Assembly (NCBI GenBank): GCA_964605705.1
Contig: CAZSDW010000011.1
Span: forward strand, 19,636-83,635
Length of the DNA: 64,000 nt
DNA from: CAZSDW01 sp964605705
Lineage (GTDB): Bacteria; Fidelibacterota; UBA2242
Direction: 5' to 3'
In this document: in pieces, positions 33,508 through 42,184 of the stretch
Layout: every line of letters begins with the position of its first letter
How positions within the stretch are numbered: the first letter of the stretch is position 1
Notes under the pieces: model-generated
What the model was told of the DNA's origin: nothing
The model's database searches: none
What the model saw: only the letters and a program-made list of their open reading frames with translations
Position numbers and translations under genes: made by a program

Positions 33508-35763
33508 ATGGAAGATAAAATTATACGGTACCGCTGGCCGATTATTATCGGTTTTATTCTTATAACCCTATTTTTTGGATTGCAGATACCAAAAGCAACA
33601 ATCCAGTCTGATTTTAAAACTTATATTCCCGAGTCAGTTCCTGCTCGTGTAAATACCGCTGCCCTGGAAGAGATTTTCGGTGGCTCCAACATGGTTATGA
33701 TTTTATTCAAAACAGAAGATGTTCTCAATCCCGTCACGCTCAAACGGGTGAGTAAATTATCCCGCAAATTTGGACAGATAAAAGGAGTCAACCAGGTAAT
33801 GTCTTTGTTCGATGCCAAGGATATTCGCGGTGAGGATGGGATGATGATCGTAGAACCGGCAGTAAACCGGATTCCCAAAACGCCGGAACAAAGGGAAAAA
33901 CTGAAGGAAAGACTACGCTCTAATGATATGGTTTATAAACTTGTCGTATCTTCTGACTTTACTATGACTGCTATAATACTCTCACTCGATGAGGACGTTG
34001 AGGACAAAACCATAATTGATGAAATACATTCCAAATTGGAAGAAATCCCAGGAAGTGAAACAGTAAGTATTGGAGGGCAGCCTCAAACAAGTTTATCAAT
34101 CGCTAACGATATCGCCCGTGATTTCATATACCTTATGCCCTTAGCCTTAGTTCTGATGTTATTGATTCTACTAATTACTTTCCGCCAATTGCGTGGTGTA
34201 TTATTACCAATTTCAGTCGTGATCATGTCTATTGTGTTTTCCATGGGACTACAGGTAACATTTGGCTGGGACTTGACAATCCTGTCAATTCTGCTGCCGA
34301 TCATGCTGATTGCTATAGCGAATAACTATGGCATCCATTTGGTAGCCCGCTATCAGGAATTAAATTGCAATGACGGTTTTGAAACAAAGGAATCTCTGGT
34401 AAAAGAAGTCGTATCAAGTATAAAGACTCCAGTTTTGTTGACTGGATTAACCACAATAGCCGGTGTTTTGGGACTACTTTCACATATTATGATTCCTGCA
34501 AAACGTCTGGGTGTTATGGCAGCGTTCGGTATTAGTTATGCCCTGCTGCTAAGTTTGTTTTTTCTTCCGGCTGTTATGTCTTTATTGAGACGGAAGCGTC
34601 CCGATAAGAAAAGACAGAGACATGGAAAATTCAGCCTTGAAAAGACATTGTTATCGGCAGGTAATACGGTAGCCAACCATCCAAAACGTGTAATGATGAT
34701 TATGGGATTAATTTCAATAATACTGATAATTGGTATCAGTCTTTTGCATGTGGATTCCAATATTATCAATTTTTTTCCGAAGAATCATCCCACGCACGTT
34801 ACCGCCGATATTATCAATAAATATTTTGGCGGATCTGAGAATCTGGATGTTATGATTGAAGGGGATATCAAGGATCCAACGATTTTGAAGCATATGGATT
34901 ATATTGGCAAGGAACTTGAAAAATCGCCAGATGTTAGTAGCGTGACTTCACTCGCCACCGTTATAAAAGCCATGAGCCGCGCACTGAATGATCCCAGTGA
35001 TCCGGGATATAACCATATCCCAGACACTCGGGAGACAGTTGCACAGTATCTGGAATTGTATAATATGTCGGGGGATCCGGAAGATTTTGAGAAAATCGTC
35101 GATTTCAATTACGAACATGCCCAGATGATTATCCGTATCTGCAACCCGAATGCTTCAGCCATAAGTAAGATTGTATCGGACGTGGAAAAATTATCTAATG
35201 ATTTTCCGGAAGTGAAGTATATCGGTGGTGAGAGCATGGTTGTAGCAGAAATGATGAATATTGTTGTGCGCGGTCAAATGATATCATTATTGGTTGCAAT
35301 AATAGTAATTGCTATTCTGGTAATGTTAATGTTCCGCAGCCCAGTTGCTGGCTTCCTGGCAGCAATTCCACTGACAGTGGCGATTATTCTTGTCTTTGGT
35401 CTGATGGGTTACCTAAAAATTCGTCTGGATATTGTTACCGCAATGTTATCATCGATCATGATCGGTGTTGGTGTGGATTACACCATTCATTTTTTGTGGC
35501 GTTACCAGCAGGAACGGCAAAATGGCAATGATTATGGTCAAGCCGTAGTAAATACTTTAACCACAACTGGACGAGGTATTACCTTTAATGCGCTTTCAGT
35601 AATTATCGGTTTTGGAGCATTAATGCTGTCTGTGTTTCCCCCGATAAAGTTTTTCGGCTTTCTGGTTGTGATGTCTATTTTCAGTTGTGTTATTGGGGCA
35701 CTGGTATTGATACCCGCTATGTGTATTGTGTTTAAACCGAAATTCCTTGAACCAAAACTGTAA
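33508..35763 (+). CDS. RND-superfamily transporter of the MMPL/HAE3 type
   Basis: Inner-membrane pump of 751 residues, with two repeats each of one transmembrane segment, a large periplasmic loop and five transmembrane segments. The first repeat shows ISILLPIMLIAIANNYGIHL and the second MLSSIMIGVGVDYTIHFLWR, matching the MMPL/HAE3 pattern (GVGVDY). Such proteins move lipids or hydrophobic compounds using the proton gradient. It lies between tetR and a LolA-like gene. Cargo unknown. ATG at 33508 preferred over the adjacent TTG. Confidence 0.9.
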   Translation: MEDKIIRYRWPIIIGFILITLFFGLQIPKATIQSDFKTYIPESVPARVNTAALEEIFGGSNMVMILFKTEDVLNPVTLKRVSKLSRKFGQIKGVNQVMSLFDAKDIRGEDGMMIVEPAVNRIPKTPEQREKLKERLRSNDMVYKLVVSSDFTMTAIILSLDEDVEDKTIIDEIHSKLEEIPGSETVSIGGQPQTSLSIANDIARDFIYLMPLALVLMLLILLITFRQLRGVLLPISVVIMSIVFSMGLQVTFGWDLTILSILLPIMLIAIANNYGIHLVARYQELNCNDGFETKESLVKEVVSSIKTPVLLTGLTTIAGVLGLLSHIMIPAKRLGVMAAFGISYALLLSLFFLPAVMSLLRRKRPDKKRQRHGKFSLEKTLLSAGNTVANHPKRVMMIMGLISIILIIGISLLHVDSNIINFFPKNHPTHVTADIINKYFGGSENLDVMIEGDIKDPTILKHMDYIGKELEKSPDVSSVTSLATVIKAMSRALNDPSDPGYNHIPDTRETVAQYLELYNMSGDPEDFEKIVDFNYEHAQMIIRICNPNASAISKIVSDVEKLSNDFPEVKYIGGESMVVAEMMNIVVRGQMISLLVAIIVIAILVMLMFRSPVAGFLAAIPLTVAIILVFGLMGYLKIRLDIVTAMLSSIMIGVGVDYTIHFLWRYQQERQNGNDYGQAVVNTLTTTGRGITFNALSVIIGFGALMLSVFPPIKFFGFLVVMSIFSCVIGALVLIPAMCIVFKPKFLEPKL

Positions 35764-35780
35764 TTAATTGAGGAGGAAAT

Positions 35781-36563
35781 ATGAAACGAATAATTTTCTT
35801 AATTCTAATTCTACTGACAATAGCCAGTGCACAGGAAATGACTGGAAGAGAAATTATGGAAAAGGCAAAAGACGCCCAAACCATGACGGGAACGGAGTAT
35901 GTGGGAACACTGATTATTTATGATAATAAGGGCAATCAACGGGTGCGTAAAATCGCCGCAGCTTCCAAGGATTATACTTCAGAAGACGTCTCAAAACGCA
36001 TTATTCGTTTTCTGGAACCTGCTGATGTAAAAGGTACCGGGATGCTGATTTTTGACTACGATAATAAAGATGACGATATGTGGATTTATATGCCCTCGCT
36101 TCGTAAAACCCGTCGAATCGTCAGTTCTGATAAAGGCAAGAGTTTCATGGGGTCAGAATTTTCCAATGCTGATATGGCATCTGAAAATATGAATGATTTT
36201 AAATATAAATTATTAGAAGAGGCTGAGTTTGATGGAATTAATTGCTGGAAAATTGAAATCCTTCCGGTAAATGAAGACGTTGCCGATGATAATGGATTTT
36301 CCAAAAAAATTGTCTGGATTGCCAAGTCTGACTATGTAATGCGTCATGCAGAATTCTATGATATGTTTGAAGATTTGTATAAAGTACAAACCAATAGTGA
36401 TATTCGGTTACTTGATGAAGAGAGCAAAAAATATCAAGCGGCGGAAATGGTCATGGAAAATGTTCAGAATGGAAGAAAGTCAATCATGCATATGGATCAA
36501 ATCGCTTTCAATCCAAATGTGAAGGATGAGTATTTTACAACCCGCTATCTGGAAAGGCCATAA
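35781..36563 (+). CDS. LolA-like outer-membrane lipoprotein-sorting family protein
   Basis: 260 residues with a signal peptide (ILILLTIASAQ). The body matches the LolA/LppX-fold family often encoded next to HAE3 pumps: VRKIAAASKDYTSEDVSKRI, KGTGMLIFDYDNKDDDMW, YMPSLRKTRRI and GSEFSNADM are conserved parts. It probably carries the hydrophobic cargo across the periplasm between pump and outer membrane. GAGGAGG lies just before the ATG; last gene of the TetR operon. Confidence 0.85.
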   Translation: MKRIIFLILILLTIASAQEMTGREIMEKAKDAQTMTGTEYVGTLIIYDNKGNQRVRKIAAASKDYTSEDVSKRIIRFLEPADVKGTGMLIFDYDNKDDDMWIYMPSLRKTRRIVSSDKGKSFMGSEFSNADMASENMNDFKYKLLEEAEFDGINCWKIEILPVNEDVADDNGFSKKIVWIAKSDYVMRHAEFYDMFEDLYKVQTNSDIRLLDEESKKYQAAEMVMENVQNGRKSIMHMDQIAFNPNVKDEYFTTRYLERP

Positions 36564-36665
36564 CAATCGTATTTTGTAATTTTTATTGACATAACTAAAC
36601 CGTATAACGATACTGTATAGAACAGGGTCCGTCCAGACTGCCATCGACCCCGCTGAAAAAGTCCC

Positions 36666-36730
36666 GCTTGTCCGGCGAACGATGCGAAGATGGGCTTGTT
36701 CTGCAAAGGATAGTGAAGCGGAACATGCCC
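36666..36730 (+). repeat. interspersed hairpin repeat, copies B and C in tandem
   Basis: Two copies of a GCTTGTCC-type repeat begin at 36666 and 36694, 28 bp apart. Copy C folds into a 13-bp stem, GGGCTTGTTCTGC with GCGGAACATGCCC, around AAAGGATAGTGAA with one T-T mismatch. No T-run follows, so it is not a standard terminator. A third copy is at 31126-31165. Confidence 0.65.
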
Positions 36731-36837
36731 TGCCAAAATTTTAGTCCAGTTTAATAATAGGCTCTTTTAAGGTTGCAAAAAATGGAATAATATCATATAA
36801 TCCAGCGAAACTAATCCGTATTGATAAAAGTGATATT

Positions 36838-38463
36838 ATGGTACTTGTAATTTTAATGATTTTTGTTTTATATATCAGCGCCTTTGGTACTGACACGGAA
36901 AAAAGTGCGATTGAATTTAGTTCATCAAACCTGCCGATTATTATAATTAATACAAACGGAAGCGCTATTAATTCAGACAAACGGATAGTTGCTGAAATGG
37001 GGATTATCTGGAATGAATATGATGAAATAAATTATGTAACGGATACTCTTAATCATTATAATGGCAGGATTGAGATAGAACTTCATGGACAGTCTTCTTT
37101 GATGTTTCCTAAAAAATCTTTTCGGATTGAAACCCAGGATTCTTCCGGTGAGGATGCCAATGTATCGCTTTTGGGAATGCCAAAAGAGAATGATTGGATA
37201 TTATACGCACCCTATTCTGACAAAACACTGATGCGGAATGCGCTTACCTATACATTGGCGGGTGAAATAAGTGAATATGCGCCACGGGTTAGATTTTGCG
37301 AACTCATTTTAAATGGCTCATATCATGGTGTGTATGTTTTTACTGAAAAAATTAAACGGGATAAAAACAGAATAGATATTGCCGAAATGCTTCCCGGCGA
37401 TATTGTTGAACCAGAGATCAGCGGTGGATATATTTTTAAAAAAGACAAAACAAACTCCGGAGATAATATTATAACCCTTTCAAGCGGGCTCGCATTTATC
37501 ATTACTGAGCCTAAAAATGATGAGATTGTCCCGGAACAAACCACCTGGCTTAAGAATCATTTAAATAATTTCGAAGACGTACTCTACTCCGGCGGTAACT
37601 ATGGCGATTATATTGATGTGCTATCCTTTGTTGACAATTTATTAATTGTTGAATTGACAAAGAATATCGATGGTTATCGCCTGAGTACCTATTTTTATAA
37701 GGACAGAAACAGTAAAATCGTTGCATCCCCGGTATGGGATTATAATTTATCCCTTGGCAATGCGGATTATAATGACGGCTGGACATATGAGGGCTGGTAC
37801 TATTCTATCATTAGCAGTTGGGAAAGCTATTGGTGGACAGAACTTATAAATGATCAGACATTTTATAATTTGTGTGTTGATAGGTGGAACGAACTTAGAA
37901 CAAATCAGTTGAGTGAAGCGCATATTTTTTCGATGATCAATGAATGGACTGGGCTATTGGAAAAAGCCCAGGAAAGGAATTTCACACTTTATCCTACCCT
38001 TGGCAAATATGTCTGGCCTAATCCCGGCTTTCCCCAGTCTGGCGGTTTTGGCTTTGGTGCGCCAACCAGCGGGGGACCGACAACATGGGCAGAAGAAATT
38101 GCATTTCTGAAAGATTTTATTCAGGGTAGATTACAATGGATGGATGAACAGTTCGGACTGGATATGTCGGGAATAACTACGGATATATTGGATGAGAGTA
38201 ATTCATTCTTGCTCCATCAAAATTTTCCAAATCCATTCAATCCAAGCACCACAATCAAATATGATATTATAAAAACCTCGTTTGTTTCAATTACTATCTA
38301 CAACATGAATGGCAAAGTTGTTGAAAAACTCGTAAACCAGAAACAGAAACCTGGATCTTATTCTGTAAAATGGGACGCAAAAAATGTAAGCAGCGGTTTC
38401 TATTTCTACCATATCAAAGCAGACGGTTTTCAACAGGTAAAGAAGTGCCTGCTAATCAAGTAA
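36838..38463 (+). CDS. secreted CotH-kinase-like protein with C-terminal sorting domain
   Basis: 541 residues. A signal-like N-terminus (VLVILMIFVLYISAFG) is followed by a CotH-like region at about 40-400: GRIELHGQSSLMFPKKSFR, NDWILYAPYSDKTLMRNAL, LNGSYHGVYVFTEKIKRDKN and SPVWDYNLSLGNADY. CotH relatives are atypical protein kinases or spore-coat-type proteins. The last ~85 residues (LHQNFPNPFNPSTTIKYDI to the end) are the FlgD-Ig-like sorting domain found on secreted proteins of many FCB lineages. It is followed by a terminator and is probably monocistronic. No strong Shine-Dalgarno precedes the ATG. Confidence 0.88.
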   Translation: MVLVILMIFVLYISAFGTDTEKSAIEFSSSNLPIIIINTNGSAINSDKRIVAEMGIIWNEYDEINYVTDTLNHYNGRIEIELHGQSSLMFPKKSFRIETQDSSGEDANVSLLGMPKENDWILYAPYSDKTLMRNALTYTLAGEISEYAPRVRFCELILNGSYHGVYVFTEKIKRDKNRIDIAEMLPGDIVEPEISGGYIFKKDKTNSGDNIITLSSGLAFIITEPKNDEIVPEQTTWLKNHLNNFEDVLYSGGNYGDYIDVLSFVDNLLIVELTKNIDGYRLSTYFYKDRNSKIVASPVWDYNLSLGNADYNDGWTYEGWYYSIISSWESYWWTELINDQTFYNLCVDRWNELRTNQLSEAHIFSMINEWTGLLEKAQERNFTLYPTLGKYVWPNPGFPQSGGFGFGAPTSGGPTTWAEEIAFLKDFIQGRLQWMDEQFGLDMSGITTDILDESNSFLLHQNFPNPFNPSTTIKYDIIKTSFVSITIYNMNGKVVEKLVNQKQKPGSYSVKWDAKNVSSGFYFYHIKADGFQQVKKCLLIK

Positions 38464-38488
38464 TTTAAGCAACTCATAATACTAAAAA

Positions 38489-38516
38489 GCCCGGCAATTC
38501 AGCTGGGCATTTTTTA
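38489..38516 (+). terminator. terminator after the CotH-like gene
   Basis: GCCCGGC and GCTGGGC (one G-T pair) around AATTCA, flanked by an A-run and followed by ATTTTTT. Confidence 0.85.
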
Positions 38517-38751
38517 TCGAAGGATACTCCATTCTATATCAGCCAAAATTCGTGCTGGACAGTTGACCCGGTGCGAGCTATTCCCAACAAGCTGGTCCAT
38601 ATTAAAATGAGAGTAAATCCAAACTGTAAAACATTTCATCTATTCTGTGGATTTTGGATTTCTGAATATGTATTTTAAAAAGGAGCGGTTTTATGATTTA
38701 AAATATCTACATTTGTTTACCCTGTTTCAAATGAAGAAAAGAGGGTCATCC

Positions 38752-39630
38752 ATGAAATATCTTTTATTTGGTATTAGGTACATTGTTAATTATCAGATTT
38801 TCAGAAAGAAGACGCCGTTGATTTGCGGGATGACTGTGACCAATGAATGCAATTTACACTGTCGTCATTGCCGTGTTGCAGAAAGAGGCAAAAAGAGTCT
38901 GACTTTTGAAGAAATTATTACGGCTATGCAGTCATTTTATCAGCAGGGCGGACGGACTCTCTATCTTCAGGGCGGTGAACCATTTATCTGGCAGGAGGGT
39001 AATAAAACACTTGAAGATATTATTGTCCTTTCACATAAAATTGGATTTCTTACAACGATAATATATACCAATGGTACGATTCCGATTAATACTACGGCTG
39101 AAACCGTATTTGTCAGTCTGGACGGTCTTGGCGATACTCATGATTATTTAAGAGGAAAAACATTTGATCGCATTGTAAAAAATATCAGTACATCAGAGCA
39201 TCCGGCTCTTTATATCAACTTTACAATTAATAATTATAATAAAAACGAAATTCGAGACTTCTGCGAATTTATCCAGGGTATCGATCGGATACGCGGCGTG
39301 TTTTTTTATTTTCATACACCCTATTATGGATTTGATGATCTGTACATTGAGCCGGAGGAGAGGAACGAAATATTACAAAGACTGATAAAGTATAAAAAGA
39401 ATTACAAGATTTTAAATTCCAAAGCAGGCTTGAAATCAGCCCTCAGGAATGATTGGAAACGACCGTTGGATATTTGTCAGGTTTATGAAAAAGGGGAAAT
39501 TTACACCTGTTGCCGGACTCCAAGAGATCCGAACTTGTGTCAAAACTGTGGATATCTGAGTTATACTGAAATAGACCAGACGTTAAAATTAAAGCCATCA
39601 GCCATTTTCAATGCGCTGAAATATTTCTGA
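38752..39630 (+). CDS. radical SAM protein with C-terminal cysteine cluster
   Basis: 292 residues from the ATG at 38752 (GAGGG upstream; the frame is open from 38647). The radical SAM motif CNLHCRHC (CX3CX2C) is followed by LYLQGGEPF for SAM binding. The C-terminal part carries CQVYEKGEIYTCCRT and CQNCGYL, five further cysteines that could hold an auxiliary Fe-S cluster as in SPASM/Twitch enzymes. Substrate unknown. It is 21 bp before a second radical SAM gene, so the two probably act together. Confidence 0.82.
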   Translation: MKYLLFGIRYIVNYQIFRKKTPLICGMTVTNECNLHCRHCRVAERGKKSLTFEEIITAMQSFYQQGGRTLYLQGGEPFIWQEGNKTLEDIIVLSHKIGFLTTIIYTNGTIPINTTAETVFVSLDGLGDTHDYLRGKTFDRIVKNISTSEHPALYINFTINNYNKNEIRDFCEFIQGIDRIRGVFFYFHTPYYGFDDLYIEPEERNEILQRLIKYKKNYKILNSKAGLKSALRNDWKRPLDICQVYEKGEIYTCCRTPRDPNLCQNCGYLSYTEIDQTLKLKPSAIFNALKYF

Positions 39631-39651
39631 TAGAATAATCAGGTAAAGAAA

Positions 39652-40947
39652 ATGATTGAGCGATATCTCAGGAACACCTTTAGAAAGATTCTTACTAAAG
39701 AGGACAAACTGGAATTAAATAATAATGTTCCTTCATTGTCGGAACTGAAGCAAAAATTCAAAAATATTAGCGAATCAGGACTGTACCTTCATATTCCTTT
39801 CTGCAATCAAATTTGTTCTTATTGCCCTTATAACAAAGAGATTTACAAACCCGACGTCGCTGAAAAATACGCTCTTGCTGTTAAAAAGGAAATTGATTTA
39901 TATGCAGACATCATCGGTGATAAACCCATTTCAACATTTTATATTGGAGGCGGGACACCCACAACGATGCTTCATAGTGGTTTGGCTGATATCATCCGGT
40001 ACATTTATGATCGATTAAATATGCAGTGTGGTATTCACATGGAGAGTCATCCCAATCATCTAAGTGAGGAGAATCTGGACATAATCCAAGCGATGGGTGT
40101 AGAATACATTAGTGCTGGCATAGAATCGCTGCACAACAGGCACTTACACAGGCTTGGCAGACCCTATAAATCAGACGACGTGAAAAAAATCATCCGTCGC
40201 GTCGTTGACCGGGGATTTAAATGTGTCAATGTGGATTTGATGTTTGCATTACCGGGACAGACATTTAAAGAGATCGAACAGGCTGGCAATGCCTTGTGTG
40301 AATTGGGAGTAGACCAGATTGCCGCCTATCCGATCTTCCGGTTTCCTTATACAAAAATGGGGAGCAATGGCGTGGAAAGTGTTTTTAATTTACCGACCAT
40401 AATTAAAAGAAGAAAAATGCTCCGTGTCTTAGAAAATATTTTCTATAATGCTGGATTTGAAAGAAGTTCGGTTTGGGCTTTCACCAAAAAAGGAGTGCAG
40501 AAATACTGTTCGGTTACGGTACCACTTTATATCGGACTCGGAGCCAGCGGTGGCACCTATCTCAAGGATATTTTTTATCTGAATACCTTTAATGCTGGTG
40601 AGTATATAAAAGCACTTTTAAGCGGAAAGGCTGCTTTCGCATTATCTCTCGATCTGTCAGTGGGGACGCAGATGGCTGGCTGGCTCTACTGGCGAATTTA
40701 TGAAACCAAGTTCAATAAAAAGGATTTTTATATCCGGTTTCATCGGGATTTTGATGATGTGTATGGGAAATATCTGAAGCTCATGAAAACCTTCGGCTTT
40801 CTACAAAAAGACGGGCACGAAATTGTGTTATCTGACCGGGGAACATTCTGGCTTCATGCATTTGAGGATATGTTTTCAATAGATTACATCAGCACGCTAT
40901 GGGGGACTTCAAAGCATGAGCCGTGGCCGCAGAAAGTGGTTCTGTAA
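39652..40947 (+). CDS. HemN/HemW-like radical SAM protein
   Basis: 431 residues. YLHIPFCNQICSYCPY holds the CX3CX2C cluster in the HemN-type setting, followed by FYIGGGTPTTML and SAGIESLHNRHLHRLGR, and a C-terminal HemN-like domain ending LSDRGTFWLHAFEDM. Family members include the anaerobic coproporphyrinogen oxidase, the heme chaperone HemW and heme-degrading ChuW-like methyltransferases. The N-terminal ~40 residues before the cluster are longer than in HemW. The exact role is not assignable; pairing with the preceding radical SAM gene suggests a dedicated pathway. Confidence 0.83.
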   Translation: MIERYLRNTFRKILTKEDKLELNNNVPSLSELKQKFKNISESGLYLHIPFCNQICSYCPYNKEIYKPDVAEKYALAVKKEIDLYADIIGDKPISTFYIGGGTPTTMLHSGLADIIRYIYDRLNMQCGIHMESHPNHLSEENLDIIQAMGVEYISAGIESLHNRHLHRLGRPYKSDDVKKIIRRVVDRGFKCVNVDLMFALPGQTFKEIEQAGNALCELGVDQIAAYPIFRFPYTKMGSNGVESVFNLPTIIKRRKMLRVLENIFYNAGFERSSVWAFTKKGVQKYCSVTVPLYIGLGASGGTYLKDIFYLNTFNAGEYIKALLSGKAAFALSLDLSVGTQMAGWLYWRIYETKFNKKDFYIRFHRDFDDVYGKYLKLMKTFGFLQKDGHEIVLSDRGTFWLHAFEDMFSIDYISTLWGTSKHEPWPQKVVL

Positions 40948-41394
40948 TCAATGAGACATCAAGGTTTCTCATATTCTTCCTTATCTAAGGTAGTCTGGAT
41001 AACATGGAAGAATTTTGATGCTCCTCTTTTACGATAGATAATTCAAAATACTGGAATCATTTCATATCGATAAACTTCCTTATTGGAAATATTTCTCCAG
41101 AAGCCGGCAATATAATGACTCTAATGTAGCGAATACTGTTGACCTTATAAGAATATTACAATAAAATTAGTCTGAAATGCGTTTGCAACTTCCAAAAGGG
41201 GGCAAAAAATATTTGTACTGCAGTCGCGTCCCGGGATGTGACTGACGGTGCGGGAGCATAAGAGAGCGGGAGGAGAAAAATTTGTCGATAGAGAAACTTG
41301 TTTTTACCTCTTTAGAAAACTTTCTGCATGGATATACTGAAGGTTAAACATTTGTCAGGCATTAAAAATCCTGATTCAATATCAAGGTCGAGTT
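40948..41394 (+). other. 447-bp region without a recognisable gene
   Basis: Contains only short open stretches. One begins at an ATG at 40951 (28 codons, MRHQGFSYSSLSKVVWITWK…) just after the HemN-like gene but has no Shine-Dalgarno. A second stretch without a start (ILESFHIDKLPYWKYF…, about 41055-41164) could be a gene remnant. No terminator, tRNA or clear promoter seen. Confidence 0.5.
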
Positions 41395-41952
41395 TTGTTA
41401 ACATCAACCTATATTAAAATTGGTTTTGGAAATGCGTGGATTTTCATGAGTGTTTTTATTTTGCAGATGATAATAATTGCATTTGCAGGCATAAAGCGAA
41501 GTCATATCCCGAACGCTGTGCGGCAAACGACATTCGAAAAAAATATAGGTCTGATTGCAAATTTTTGCTGGTTATTAGCAATGGGTTATTCTGTTTTTCT
41601 ACCTCTCCTTTTTGGAACTATCTGGTTTTACCTTGGTTTTTCTGTCTTCAGTATCGGTGTAATGATATTGTCATTCACTACCTCAAATTTTATAACTACA
41701 CCTGTGGACCAATTGATTCAAAAAGGAATGTATAAATTTTCCAGGCATCCTATGTATTTATCTACGTTTCTGATTTGTTCAGGTGCTGGGATCGCTTCGG
41801 CATCATGGATATTTATATTGCTGATCTTAGTCATGTCCGTATGCCTTCACTTCGAAGCCATTATCGAAGAGAAATACTGTCTTAATAATTATAAAGATCA
41901 GTATAGAGAATATATGAATAGCGTTCCACGCTGGTTTGGCATTCCGAAGTAA
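41395..41952 (+). CDS. ICMT/PEMT-like membrane methyltransferase
   Basis: 185 residues, four to five transmembrane segments. The C-terminal motif GMYKFSRHPMYLSTFL, followed by E-x-x-L-x-x-x-Y-x-x-Y (EEKYCLNNYKDQYREY) and VPRW, is that of the isoprenylcysteine carboxyl methyltransferase / phospholipid methyltransferase fold. It uses SAM at the inner membrane; target unknown. The frame opens at a TTG (41395) with AAGG upstream; the first ATG is at 41446. A second family member is at 44783-45394. Confidence 0.75.
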   Translation: MLTSTYIKIGFGNAWIFMSVFILQMIIIAFAGIKRSHIPNAVRQTTFEKNIGLIANFCWLLAMGYSVFLPLLFGTIWFYLGFSVFSIGVMILSFTTSNFITTPVDQLIQKGMYKFSRHPMYLSTFLICSGAGIASASWIFILLILVMSVCLHFEAIIEEKYCLNNYKDQYREYMNSVPRWFGIPK

Positions 41953-42184
41953 TCGATGATTTATAAAAAATTAGCACACTTATACTTCACATATCCAATG
42001 CATGCTTTTAGAAAAAACAACCCATTTGCAGATAGGCAAGCCCAAAGCAATCCGAATCCGCGATCATACTAATAATTATGTATCGTTCTAGGGACTTACT
42101 GTCTTGTTCTTCTGAAAATGTCAATGATTCATGATGAAACCCAGACATCTTTATAACAACAATTCTTGAATAAAGGAGAAATTG

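Noticed and set aside
31126..36730. Hairpin repeats considered as CRISPR or attC sites
   Set aside because: Only three copies, two of them 28 bp apart and one 5 kb away, with no spacers, cas genes or integrase.
36692..36730. Hairpin considered as a terminator for the LolA-like gene
   Set aside because: The stem is strong, but no T-run follows on either strand.
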